In this document: positions 8,892 to 16,965 of the stretch, in pieces
Numbering within the stretch: the stretch's first letter is position 1
Layout: every line of letters starts with the position of its first letter
From: Sandaracinobacteroides saxicola
GTDB lineage: Bacteria; Pseudomonadota; Alphaproteobacteria; Sphingomonadales; Sphingomonadaceae
Assembly (NCBI RefSeq): GCF_014117445.1
Contig: NZ_CP059851.1
Location: 124,001-188,000 of the forward strand
Direction: 5' to 3'
DNA length: 64,000 nt
Notes under the pieces: generated by a model
Told to the model about the DNA's origin: nothing
The model's input: the letters and a program-made list of their open reading frames with translations, nothing else
Databases searched by the model: none
Position numbers and translations under genes: made by a program

Positions 8892-8923
8892 CCCCCATTC
8901 TGATCCCATCAGAATGGGGGTTT
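8892..8923 (+). terminator. Rho-independent terminator
   Basis: A 13-bp perfect stem (CCCCCATTCTGAT at 8892-8904 and its complement at 8908-8920) has a CCC loop and is followed by TTT. It lies 62 bases downstream of the sulfotransferase-like gene. The short T tract makes it somewhat less certain than the one at 7962. Confidence 0.8.
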
Positions 8924-9045
8924 GGCACGGCCGGTCCGACAAGGAAGGCGCGGGGCCGCAGGAGCAGCCGTCGCGCTTCAACTCCGGGGCAAACGGGGCT
9001 AGATCGGTGACGCGCGCTGTGGCGTTCCGGTCGGGAGCATTGAAC

Positions 9046-10368
9046 ATGTCATCGGCCGTGGGGCGCGTCGCCATCATCGGTGCGGGATTTTCCGGCACCA
9101 TGTGCGCGATCAACCTGGTGCGCCACGGCGCCGCCGTCGACCTGATCGACGCCTCCGGGCATTTCGGTGGCGGCCTCGCCTTCGGCCGCGCCGCCCCCGG
9201 CCATCTGCTCAACGTCCGTGCCGCCAACATGAGCGCGCTTCCCGATGCCCCCGACCATTTCGCCCGCTGGATGGCGCACCAGGGCATGGACGGTCATGGC
9301 TTCGCGCCGCGCCGCGCCTATGCCGACTATCTGGCGCAGCTTCTGGCGGAGAGCGAGGCCGCGCATCCCGGCATGCTGGCGCGCCACCATGGCCGCGCCG
9401 TCGCTGCCTCGCCCGCCGGCATCACGCTGGACGGCGGCCCCTTCCTGCCCGCGCGTGCCACCATCCTGGCCGCGGGCAATTTCCCGCCCGTGCTGCCGCC
9501 GGGCGTCGATCCGGCAAGGCTGCCCCCCGGTCGCTGGCACCCCGACCCGTGGCGGCTGGATGCGCCCGCCCTTGTGCGCGCAGGCCCGGTGCTGCTGCTC
9601 GGCACGGGCCTGACCATGGTCGATGTCGCGCTCAGCCTGGCGCGCGCCGGGCCGGCGCCGCTGCACGCGCTGTCGCGGCGCGGCCTCACCCCGCGCGCGC
9701 ATGCCGATGCCCCGCCGGCGCCGTTGCCCGATTGTCCGCGCGGCAGCCTCGCCGAGTTGCTGCGCGCCACCCGGCGGCGGGCGGCGGACGTCGGCTGGCG
9801 CTCCGCGGTCGATGCCCTGCGCCCCTACACCGCCTCGCTCTGGCAGCGCGCCACCCTTGACGAGCGCCGCCAGTTCCTGCGGCATCTTCGCCCCTGGTGG
9901 GACGTTCACCGCCACCGCCTTGCCCCCGAGGTCGCCGCGGATGTCAGGGCGCTGCGCGAAACCGGCCGCCTCTCGGTGGTGGCGGGCCGCATGGTTGCCG
10001 CCGTGCCGTCGCCGGAGGGTATCGCCGTCCGCTGGCGCGGCCACGATGGCGACGAGACCAGCCTCAGCGTCGCCCATCTCGTCAACTGCACCGGCCCCGC
10101 CGGCGATCCGTCGCGCGCGGGCGATCCGCTGATCGGCGCGCTGCTGGCCCGCGGCGATGTCCGCCGCGATGCGCTCGGCCTCGGCCTCGACGCCGACGCC
10201 CAGTGCCGCGCACTCACTGACGCCGGCCCCAGCGACTGGCTGCATCTGGTCGGCCCGCTCAGCCGCGGCGCCTTCTGGGAGATGACCGCGGTTCCTGACA
10301 TCCGCCGCCAGGCCTGGATGCTCGCCCGGCGCCTGTGCGCCGCCCATTGGGTCGGTGGCGAGCTTTGA
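9046..10368 (+). CDS. FAD/NAD(P)-binding protein (NAD_binding_9 type)
   Basis: The 440-residue protein begins with an FAD-binding Rossmann motif (VAIIGAGFSG, residues 8-17). A characteristic GGGLAFGRAAPGHLLNVRAANMSAL block follows, typical of the FAD-NAD(P)-binding YdhS-like family. A second nucleotide motif, LLLGTGLTMVDVALSLARAG, lies near residue 185, and VNCTGPAGDPSR closes the FAD site. The substrate is unknown. ATG 9046 is preferred because GGGAG precedes it and the Rossmann fold starts eight residues in. It is the last plus-strand gene before the LacI regulon and carries no recognised operator. Confidence 0.8.
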   Translation: MSSAVGRVAIIGAGFSGTMCAINLVRHGAAVDLIDASGHFGGGLAFGRAAPGHLLNVRAANMSALPDAPDHFARWMAHQGMDGHGFAPRRAYADYLAQLLAESEAAHPGMLARHHGRAVAASPAGITLDGGPFLPARATILAAGNFPPVLPPGVDPARLPPGRWHPDPWRLDAPALVRAGPVLLLGTGLTMVDVALSLARAGPAPLHALSRRGLTPRAHADAPPAPLPDCPRGSLAELLRATRRRAADVGWRSAVDALRPYTASLWQRATLDERRQFLRHLRPWWDVHRHRLAPEVAADVRALRETGRLSVVAGRMVAAVPSPEGIAVRWRGHDGDETSLSVAHLVNCTGPAGDPSRAGDPLIGALLARGDVRRDALGLGLDADAQCRALTDAGPSDWLHLVGPLSRGAFWEMTAVPDIRRQAWMLARRLCAAHWVGGEL

Positions 10369-10455
10369 TCCGGACCACCAAGCGTCTGCCCGCCCGCCGT
10401 CCAAGGGGGACAGCGGGCGGCCTTCCCGACCTCCCCTGCCTTGCCGATCGCGGCA

Positions 10456-10469
10456 TGCATATATATGCA
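10456..10469. promoter_or_regulatory. Operator copy 1 of the LacI-family regulon
   Basis: TGCATATATATGCA is a perfect 14-bp palindrome 59 bases before the RraA-type gene. Four near-identical copies occur at 13910, 13933, 15036 and 18199, all in promoter regions of neighbouring catabolic genes. Such an AT-rich core stands out sharply from the surrounding GC-rich DNA. Binding by the LacI-type regulator encoded at 13986 is inferred from this distribution. Confidence 0.85.
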
Positions 10470-10528
10470 GCTTCCAGACGTCCGGGCGATGCGATCCCCG
10501 GTGGCGGGCCTTTGCGGGAGGGATGACC

Positions 10529-11239
10529 ATGGGCTGGGGTGACGGGGTCGACGCGGCGTTGCTGGCGCGGTTGCGGGCGTTCGACACGCCGACCATCTGC
10601 AATGCGCTGGAGCTGGCGACCGGCGGCCGGCGCGCGACCGGCTTCACGCGGCGCACCATGGTCTGCCCGTTCCCGGCGCTGCCGCCGATGGTGGGCTTCG
10701 CGCGGACGGCGACGCTGCGCAGCGCCGCGCCAAGTTCGATGGCAGCGGCGGAGGCGCGGGCGCTGCGGCTGCGTTACTATGCCCATGTCGCAGGTGGCGG
10801 GGTGCCGACCATCGCGGTGATCCAGGACCTGGACCATGATGTCGGGCTGGGCGCCTTTTGGGGAGAGGTCAATTCCAAGGTCCATCGCGCGCTGGGATGC
10901 GCCGGGGCGCTGACCAACGGCGCGGTGCGCGACCTCGACATGCTGGCGCCGGACTTTCCCATCGTCGCCGGCTGCGTCACGCCGAGCCATGCCTTCGTCC
11001 GCATCGAGCAGGTGGGCGGCGATGTCGAGATATTGGGGATGCCGGTGCGCGACGGCGACCTGATCCATGCCGACCGGCATGGCGCGGTGACGATCGACCG
11101 CGACGCGGCGGCCCGCCTGCCGCATGCGATCGAGGTGATCATCGCGCGCGAGCGGCTGATCCTGGAGGCCGCCGCGCAGCCGGGGTTCGGCGTGGAGGCC
11201 ATCCGCCGGGCGATGGCGGAGGGCGACGACATTCATTGA
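10529..11239 (+). CDS. RraA-family aldolase (HMG/CHA aldolase-like)
   Basis: The 236-residue protein belongs to the RraA / 4-hydroxy-4-methyl-2-oxoglutarate aldolase family. Its landmarks are FDTPTICNALE near residue 18, the WGEVN segment, and the metal-binding GALTNGAVRDLDML with Arg134 and Asp135. The end of the domain is the DLIHADRHGAVTI motif. Enzymes of this family cleave pyruvate aldols or decarboxylate oxaloacetate. ATG 10529 is preferred to ATG 10523 because GGGAGG at 10516-10521 needs the longer spacing. Operator copy 1 lies in its promoter region, so it is a likely LacI-regulon member. The gene ends at a large inverted repeat. Confidence 0.85.
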   Translation: MGWGDGVDAALLARLRAFDTPTICNALELATGGRRATGFTRRTMVCPFPALPPMVGFARTATLRSAAPSSMAAAEARALRLRYYAHVAGGGVPTIAVIQDLDHDVGLGAFWGEVNSKVHRALGCAGALTNGAVRDLDMLAPDFPIVAGCVTPSHAFVRIEQVGGDVEILGMPVRDGDLIHADRHGAVTIDRDAAARLPHAIEVIIARERLILEAAAQPGFGVEAIRRAMAEGDDIH

Positions 11240-11253
11240 ATCATTGCGTGCGC

Positions 11254-11398
11254 GACGACCGCGTGAGAAATTGCGCGGGGGGTGGCGAAAACGGTGATTT
11301 GCGCGCACCGGAGCGCAGCGTGCTTGACGCACGTGAGCACCGGGGCACAGCAAATCGCCGTTTGCAGCCCGCTCTGCGCGATCTATCGCACGGTCGTC
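11254..11398. repeat. Large nested inverted repeat between convergent genes
   Basis: Three nested arm pairs are visible. The outer pair is GACGACCG (11254-11261) with CGGTCGTC (11391-11398). The middle pair is AACGGTGATTTGC (11290-11302) with GCAAATCGCCGTT (11350-11362), which has one mismatch. The inner pair is CGTGC (11319-11323) with GCACG (11329-11333). The element lies between the convergent rraA-like and TonB-receptor genes, so it may act as a bidirectional terminator or be a dispersed palindromic element. The outer right arm covers the receptor stop codon. Confidence 0.75.
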
Positions 11399-13814
11399 AG
11401 AATTTGGCGCGGAGGCGCACGCCATAGTTGGTGGGCAGGCTCCAGGTGGTCTGGTTGATGCCGTCGCCGCCATAGACGGTGCGCTGGTTGACGATGCTGT
11501 TCTCGATATTCTCGACATAGGCATCGATACCGAAGCGGTCGTTGGCGCTGCTCCAGCTGACGCGCAGGTCGGTCTTGGTGAAGGCCTTCTGGTCGCCGTT
11601 GTTGTCGAGGAAGGAGACCTGCGTCTGTGCTGAATAGGCGCTGGAGAAGAAGAACTGCACCTGCGGCGTCAGCCGGCCCATGTCGCCCAGGTCGATGTCA
11701 TAGGCGCCGATGACGCTGGCGGTGAACTCCGGCGCGAATTGCGGCCGCAGGCCGCGCAGGCTGATGAAGCGCGCGGTCGGCTGCCCCAGGCCCTTGACGG
11801 TCTGGTGCGGGGCCAGCACGCTGTAGGCACCGAATTTCGAATCGAGATAGTTGGCGGTCAGTGTCACGCGGAAATTCTCGACCGGCAGGATTTCCAACGC
11901 GGCTTCGACGCCCGTCGTCTTGATGTCGCCGCCGTTGACCGCGATGGTGTCGACGCTGCCCGAGGCGTTCAGCCGCTGGAAGCTGGTGACCAGGTTCTTG
12001 TATTTGGTGTGATAGATCGAGCCGTTGAACTGGACGCGATTGTCCATGAAACGGCTCTTGATGCCGAGCTCGTAGTTGATCGACTTCTGGTCGCCGGTGG
12101 TGGTGCCGTCGGTCGCCAGCGAGCCCGAGAGGAAACCGGTGGAGACCTGCGCGAAGACCAGCACATCCTCGCCGGCGTCGAACTCGACCGCGCCGCGCCA
12201 GGTGACGTTGCTATAGTCGCGCTTGGTCCTGCTGGTGGCGAGCGCCGGGTCGGTGGAGAAGCCATCGACGGTGATCGGCGCGAACAGCGGGAATTGCGGG
12301 CCGCGATAGGAGGTCGGCCCGTTGAAGTTGACCGAATCCTTCTTGTCGATCGAGTAGCGGATGGCGCCGACGACGCGCAGTGAATCGATGAGTTCGTAGC
12401 TGGCCTGGCCGAAGGCGCCGAGCGTGGTGACGTTGACATATTGGAAGGTGTTGGAGTTGCGGCCGTTGCGGTTGGCAACCGTCGGATCGCCCATGTTGAT
12501 CTGGTTCACCAGGATCGGCGTGGGGTTGAGCACACGGACCGTGATGCCGTCGGGCGTCGTCACCAGCGGGCGGATGGCGTTGTTGAAATCATCGGTGACG
12601 AGGTAGCGCAGCGAGGCGCTGAGAAACTGGATCTTGTCCCGCGAGGCATAGCCGCCGAGGTTATATTTGAAGCGGCCGGTATCGCGGGAGGCGAGTTGCA
12701 GTTCCAGCGTGTAGGATTTCACCCGCTCGCGCAGGAAATCGGCGGCGATCGGCGCTTCGCTGAAGTCATTGTCCTGACCGACATCGAGCTTGAAGTCGGT
12801 GTAGCTGGCGATGATCTTGCCATCGAGCGTGTCGGCGAGCGGATAATTGCCCTCCAGCGTGGCGTTGAACTCGTCGATGCGGTCGTTGTGGACGAAGTCC
12901 TTGTTCACCGTGTGCGGGTCATTGGGGTTGAAATCGCGCGTGCCGGCGGCACCGCGCCGCGGGTTGCGGCAATCCTTGGTGGTGCCATAGGGATCGGTCA
13001 ACCCTTGAGCGTTCAGGTTGCGGCAGACGCCGGTATAGGCGAACAAGCCGGCGACATTGCCGCGTTCACGCACATTGGTGACACGCAGCGTCAGGTCGCC
13101 GCCGCCGGCGGGGGCATAGCGCGCCGAGCCGCGGAAGGCGACGGTGTCGATGGTGCCGAGATTCTCGCCGTTCAGGTTCTTCACATAGCCATCGCCGCGC
13201 TCGTAATAGCCGGCAAGGCGCACGGCGAAGGAATCCGACAGCGGCGCGTTGACGAAGCCTTCGGTGCGCAGCGTGTTGAAGCGCGCGTAGGAGACGGTGG
13301 CGCCGGCGGCGAAGCCGGTGGTGCTGGGGGCGTTGGTGTAGAGGTTGACGGCACCGGCGAGCGTGTTGCGGCCATAGAGCGTGCCCTGCGGGCCTTTCAG
13401 CACTTCCATGCGGGAGACATCGAAAAAGGCGCGGGTCTGTTGCGAGGCGCGGGGTTTGTAGACGCCGTCGACGAAGACCCCGACCGAGGGCGCGGCGTCG
13501 AGGAAGGTGTTGTTGGAATTGGCGCCGCGCAGCGAGATCTTGGCGTCGGGACCATAGCGGGCGAAGGTGAGGCCGGGCGTGATCAGCTCGATCCGGCTGA
13601 CATCGGTGATGCCCGAGCGTTCGAGACCGGCGGCGGTCACGGCCTGGATGGCGATCGACACGTCCTGGATATTCTCGGCGCGTTTCTGCGCGGTGACGAT
13701 GATATCCTCCAGCCCGCCGGTGTCGGCCTTCGCCGCGGTCTGCGCCTGGGCGGCACCCGTCAGCGCCAGCAGGCTGACGGAGGCCAGGATGATGTTCATC
13801 GGTGCGATCTGCAT
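11397..13814 (-). CDS. TonB-dependent outer-membrane receptor (module A)
   Basis: The 805-residue receptor has a signal peptide (residues 1-24, ending GAAQA), a TonB-box-like / plug start (DIIVTAQKRAENIQDVSI) and the plug motif MEVLKGPQGTLYGRNTLAGAVN. A long beta-barrel ends in the terminal Phe (RLRAKF) required for insertion. ATG 13814 is preceded by AAGGGGGAAA. It is divergent from lacI across a control region with two operator copies at 13910-13946, so it is very likely regulated by that protein. It should import the substrate degraded by module A; the ligand cannot be read from sequence. Confidence 0.92.
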   Translation of the reverse strand: MQIAPMNIILASVSLLALTGAAQAQTAAKADTGGLEDIIVTAQKRAENIQDVSIAIQAVTAAGLERSGITDVSRIELITPGLTFARYGPDAKISLRGANSNNTFLDAAPSVGVFVDGVYKPRASQQTRAFFDVSRMEVLKGPQGTLYGRNTLAGAVNLYTNAPSTTGFAAGATVSYARFNTLRTEGFVNAPLSDSFAVRLAGYYERGDGYVKNLNGENLGTIDTVAFRGSARYAPAGGGDLTLRVTNVRERGNVAGLFAYTGVCRNLNAQGLTDPYGTTKDCRNPRRGAAGTRDFNPNDPHTVNKDFVHNDRIDEFNATLEGNYPLADTLDGKIIASYTDFKLDVGQDNDFSEAPIAADFLRERVKSYTLELQLASRDTGRFKYNLGGYASRDKIQFLSASLRYLVTDDFNNAIRPLVTTPDGITVRVLNPTPILVNQINMGDPTVANRNGRNSNTFQYVNVTTLGAFGQASYELIDSLRVVGAIRYSIDKKDSVNFNGPTSYRGPQFPLFAPITVDGFSTDPALATSRTKRDYSNVTWRGAVEFDAGEDVLVFAQVSTGFLSGSLATDGTTTGDQKSINYELGIKSRFMDNRVQFNGSIYHTKYKNLVTSFQRLNASGSVDTIAVNGGDIKTTGVEAALEILPVENFRVTLTANYLDSKFGAYSVLAPHQTVKGLGQPTARFISLRGLRPQFAPEFTASVIGAYDIDLGDMGRLTPQVQFFFSSAYSAQTQVSFLDNNGDQKAFTKTDLRVSWSSANDRFGIDAYVENIENSIVNQRTVYGGDGINQTTWSLPTNYGVRLRAKF

Positions 13815-13909
13815 GTGCTTTTCCCCCTTCGTGCCACAATTGCCATCGGGCATCGCCCCGGCCCTTCTTCGGGCACATCGGCGGTTGCGGCGGCAAAGGT
13901 GCGACAAAC

Positions 13910-13946
13910 TGAATATATATGCAACAGCAAACTGCATATATTTGCA
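13910..13946. promoter_or_regulatory. Operator copies 2 and 3 (tandem) in the receptor/lacI control region
   Basis: TGAATATATATGCA (13910-13923) and TGCATATATTTGCA (13933-13946) lie with centres 23 bp apart, about two helical turns. Both sit in the 171-bp divergent region between the TonB receptor (start 13814) and the LacI-type regulator (start 13986). The layout fits control of the receptor together with autoregulation of lacI. Confidence 0.87.
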
Positions 13947-13985
13947 AGCTCTTGTTTCGCGCGGTGCGTTGCTTAAGGTGCGGCG

Positions 13986-14996
13986 GTGCCCAAACCGAAA
14001 CGCGCTTCCTCGACCGATGTCGCCCGGCTGGCCGGCGTCTCCCAATCGGCGGTGTCGCGCGCCTTCTCGCCCGGTGCCATCGTCTCCGTCGCCACGCGGG
14101 AAAAGGTGCGCGCGGCGGCGGCGCAGCTGGGCTATCGGCCCAATGCGCTGGCCAGCAGCCTGATCACCAAGCGCACCAACATCGTCGCGCTGATGACCGG
14201 CGACATCGCCAATCCGCACTATGCCCGCACCATCAACGCCTTCTCGCTGGGGTTGCAGGAGCGCGGGCTGCACGTGCTGCTGTTCTCGCTGACCGACGGG
14301 CAGGATGTGGAGGCCGCGGTGGAGGAGGTGCTGAAATATCGCGTCGATGGCGTGATCATGATTTCGGCGGCGCTGTCGGCGGAGGTGGGGGAGGCCTGCG
14401 CCAAGGTCGGCGTGCCGGTCGTGCTGTACAACCGCTATGCCTCGCAGCCGAACGTCAGCTCGGTCCGGATCGAGAACCGGCGCGGCGGCGCGATGGTGGC
14501 GGAACATCTGGCAGGCAACGGCCACCGCCAGCTGGGGTTCATCGCCGGCACGCGGGTGGATCGCACCAGCGAGGACCGGGAATGGGGCTTTGTCTCGACG
14601 CTGGCGAGCGTGGGGGCGTTCCTGACGGCGCGGGTGGAGGGGGATTATAGTTTCGAAAGCGGCCGGGCGGCGATGCACGAGATGATGCGTGCCGTGGTGG
14701 TGCCGACGGCGGTGTTTGCGGCGTCCGACCTGATGGCGTTCGGCGCGCTGGACGCGGCGCGGCACGACCTGAAGCTGCGGGTGCCGCAGGACATCGCCAT
14801 CGTGGGCTTCGACGACCTGCCGGCGGCGGGCTGGCCGAGCTATGACCTCTCCACCATCCGCCAGCCGGTGGAGGCGATGGCGACGGCGGCGGTGCGGCTG
14901 CTGCTGGAGCGGGTGGGCAATGCCGCCGCCGAGCCGCAGACGCTGCTGGTGCCCGGCACGCTGATAAAACGCGGGTCGTCGGCGATCACGCGCTGA
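13986..14996 (+). CDS. LacI-family transcriptional regulator
   Basis: The 336-residue protein has an N-terminal LacI-type helix-turn-helix (SSTDVARLAGVSQSAVSRAF, residues 8-27) and a hinge helix (YRPNALASSLITKRT). A periplasmic-binding-protein-like sensor domain follows, ending in the family sequence FDDLPAAGWPSYDLSTIRQP. It starts with GTG; AAGGTG lies a few bases upstream. Copies 2 and 3 of the TGAATATATATGCA operator lie 40-76 bases upstream and further copies control neighbouring genes, so it is the obvious local regulator of module A. Whether it represses until a ligand binds is inferred from the family. Confidence 0.93.
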   Translation: MPKPKRASSTDVARLAGVSQSAVSRAFSPGAIVSVATREKVRAAAAQLGYRPNALASSLITKRTNIVALMTGDIANPHYARTINAFSLGLQERGLHVLLFSLTDGQDVEAAVEEVLKYRVDGVIMISAALSAEVGEACAKVGVPVVLYNRYASQPNVSSVRIENRRGGAMVAEHLAGNGHRQLGFIAGTRVDRTSEDREWGFVSTLASVGAFLTARVEGDYSFESGRAAMHEMMRAVVVPTAVFAASDLMAFGALDAARHDLKLRVPQDIAIVGFDDLPAAGWPSYDLSTIRQPVEAMATAAVRLLLERVGNAAAEPQTLLVPGTLIKRGSSAITR

Positions 14997-15027
14997 GCGT
15001 CACGCGCCACGGTTGCGCCGCCCGCCG

Positions 15028-15057
15028 GTCTGTGCTGAATATATATGCAGCACAGAC
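15028..15057. promoter_or_regulatory. Operator copy 4, extended 30-bp palindrome
   Basis: The core TGAATATATATGCA at 15036-15049 is flanked by perfect 10-base arms, GTCTGTGCTG (15028-15037) and CAGCACAGAC (15048-15057). Only one base pair of the 30-bp site breaks symmetry. It lies 16 bases before the SnoaL-like gene start, where a bound repressor would block transcription initiation. Confidence 0.87.
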
Positions 15058-15072
15058 AGGGGTGGTGGGCAG

Positions 15073-16029
15073 ATGCGCGGTTTTGACCCGAAATTCACAA
15101 GTTTTCCCGACTATATCGAGAAGATCACGCGGGAGATCTGGGAGGATCGCGGCATCGGGCTGTCGCTGCGGAAATATTATGCGCCCGACGTGATCGTGCG
15201 GGCATCGAATGCCATCATCACCGACAACCGCGGGGTGACGGCGGCGACGCTGGCGACGCTGAACGAGTTTCCCGACCGGCGGCTGGTCTATGAGGATGTG
15301 ATCTGGGCCGGCAACGACGACGAGGGCTATATCTCCTCCCACCGGCTGATCTCGGTGATGCGCAAGCAGAATGACGGGGCCTATGGCAAGGGTCTGGGCC
15401 AGCTGGTGCGCTCCCGCATCATCGCCGACTGCGTGGTGCATGAAGGGGTCATCACCGAAGAGTGGCTGGTGCGCGACCATGGCGCCTTCGCCGCCTGCCT
15501 GGGGACGACTCCGCGCGCGCTGGCGGAGACGATGATCGCGCGCGGCGATACCAGCGTGTTCACCCCGGCGAACGACAAGCCGGGGCCCTATCGGGCACGG
15601 ATCGAGGATGGGGCCGAGGCGCGGCGCTATGCCGAGGCGTGGCGCACGATCTGGGGGGCGAAGACGCCGGCGGCGATCCGCGACCATTATCACCAGGGCG
15701 TGACGGCGTTCGTCGCCAATGGCGAGGTGCTGAGCGGGCATGAGGATCTGGACCGCTTCGTGGTCGGCTATCTGGCCTCCTTTCCCGATGCCGCGCTGAC
15801 CGTCGACCATCTGATCGTCAACCGCGATCCGGGGCAGCCGGTGCGGCTGGCGCTGCGCTGGTCGATCGAGGCGACGCACAAGGGCTGGGGCCGGTTCGGC
15901 GAACCGACCGGCGCGCCGGTCTATATCCTGGGGATGACGCACGCCTATATGGTGGATGGCCGGGTGACGATGGAGTGGATCACCATCGACGAAGTGGCGA
16001 TCTGGAAGCAGATCCTGGCGGCTGGCTGA
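15073..16029 (+). CDS. Tandem SnoaL-like (NTF2-fold) protein
   Basis: The 318-residue protein appears to contain two NTF2/SnoaL-like domains, about residues 15-150 and 175-315. Each has the cone-fold pattern of a helical start (YYAPDVIV; HYHQGVTAFV) and a late beta-hairpin (HEGVITEEWLVRDHGAF; VDGRVTMEWITIDEVAIW). SnoaL-type proteins include polyketide cyclases and ester cyclases, as well as binding proteins without known activity. Operator copy 4 sits immediately upstream, placing it in the LacI regulon. Its 3' end overlaps the convergent dehydrogenase gene by 50 bases. A catalytic role in module A is inferred. Confidence 0.75.
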   Translation: MRGFDPKFTSFPDYIEKITREIWEDRGIGLSLRKYYAPDVIVRASNAIITDNRGVTAATLATLNEFPDRRLVYEDVIWAGNDDEGYISSHRLISVMRKQNDGAYGKGLGQLVRSRIIADCVVHEGVITEEWLVRDHGAFAACLGTTPRALAETMIARGDTSVFTPANDKPGPYRARIEDGAEARRYAEAWRTIWGAKTPAAIRDHYHQGVTAFVANGEVLSGHEDLDRFVVGYLASFPDAALTVDHLIVNRDPGQPVRLALRWSIEATHKGWGRFGEPTGAPVYILGMTHAYMVDGRVTMEWITIDEVAIWKQILAAG

Positions 16030-16963
16030 CCGGGTCCGGCAGCGGGTCGCCGGCGAAGAACGCGCGGGCGTTGGCGAGCGCGCGCAGGCCCATGGCGGTG
16101 CGGGTCTCGGTGGTGGCGCTGCCGAGGTGGGGCAGCAGGAAGCTGTTGCGAAGGCTGGCGTAGCGCGGGTCGAACGCCGGCTCGTTGGTGAAGACGTCCA
16201 GGCCGGCGGCGGCGAGCTGGCCGGATCGCAGCGCGGCGATGACGGCGTCGTCGTCCACCAGTTCGCCGCGGGCGGTGTTCACCAGGATGGCGCCGGCGGG
16301 AAGCCGGGAGAGCGTGTCGGCGTTGATGATGGCGCGGGTCGCCGGCGTGAGCGGGGCGTGCAAGCTGAGGGCCTGGCAGCGCGGCCAGAAGTCGGCGGCG
16401 TCGGCAACGAACTCCCAGGGCAGGCCGGGTTGTTCGCGGCGGCCGTGGTAGAGGATGGTCATGCCGAAGGCGGCGGCGCGGGTGGCGGTGGCGGCCCCGA
16501 TGCGGCCCATGCCGAGGATGCCGAGCGTCTTGCCGCCGAGGTGCGTGCCGAGCATTGCGGTGGGGGCCCAGCCGGTCCAGGCGCGGGCCCGCATCATCGC
16601 CTCGCCCTCCGCGGCGCGGCGCGCGGCGCCGAGCATCAGCAGGATCGCGAGGTCGGCGGTGGCGTCGGTCAGCACGTCGGGCGTGTTGCTGATGGCGATG
16701 CCGCGCGTCGTGGCGGCGGCAAGATCGATATGGCTGGTGCCGACGCCGAAATTGGCGAGCAGGCGGACAGTCGTGGGCAGCGCCGCGATGGTGGCGGCGT
16801 CGAGCCGGTCGGTGACGGTGCAGAGCAGCGCGTCGGCATCGGTGGCGGCGAAGTCGGCGGGCGTCCAGGGCCGGTCATCGGGGTTGGCGCGCAGGGTGAA
16901 ATGGCGCGCGGCCTCGGCCTCCACGGCGGCGGGGAGGCGACGGGTGAGGGCGAGGGTGGGCAT
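15980..16963 (-). CDS. D-2-hydroxyacid dehydrogenase (glyoxylate/hydroxypyruvate reductase-like)
   Basis: The 327-residue NAD(P)-dependent enzyme has the Rossmann motif LGILGMGRIGAATA near residue 147. The family catalytic residues are Arg in VNTARGELVDDDAV, Glu in GLDVFTNEP and His in LLPHLGSAT. This subgroup usually reduces glyoxylate or hydroxypyruvate. It follows the glycerate 2-kinase gene by two bases on the same strand, which supports hydroxypyruvate or tartronate-semialdehyde to glycerate as its reaction. The C-terminal tail overlaps the convergent SnoaL gene by 50 bases. It probably shares the promoter at operator copy 5. Confidence 0.88.
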   Translation of the reverse strand: MPTLALTRRLPAAVEAEAARHFTLRANPDDRPWTPADFAATDADALLCTVTDRLDAATIAALPTTVRLLANFGVGTSHIDLAAATTRGIAISNTPDVLTDATADLAILLMLGAARRAAEGEAMMRARAWTGWAPTAMLGTHLGGKTLGILGMGRIGAATATRAAAFGMTILYHGRREQPGLPWEFVADAADFWPRCQALSLHAPLTPATRAIINADTLSRLPAGAILVNTARGELVDDDAVIAALRSGQLAAAGLDVFTNEPAFDPRYASLRNSFLLPHLGSATTETRTAMGLRALANARAFFAGDPLPDPVSQPPGSASRSPLRRW

Positions 16964-16965
16964 GG

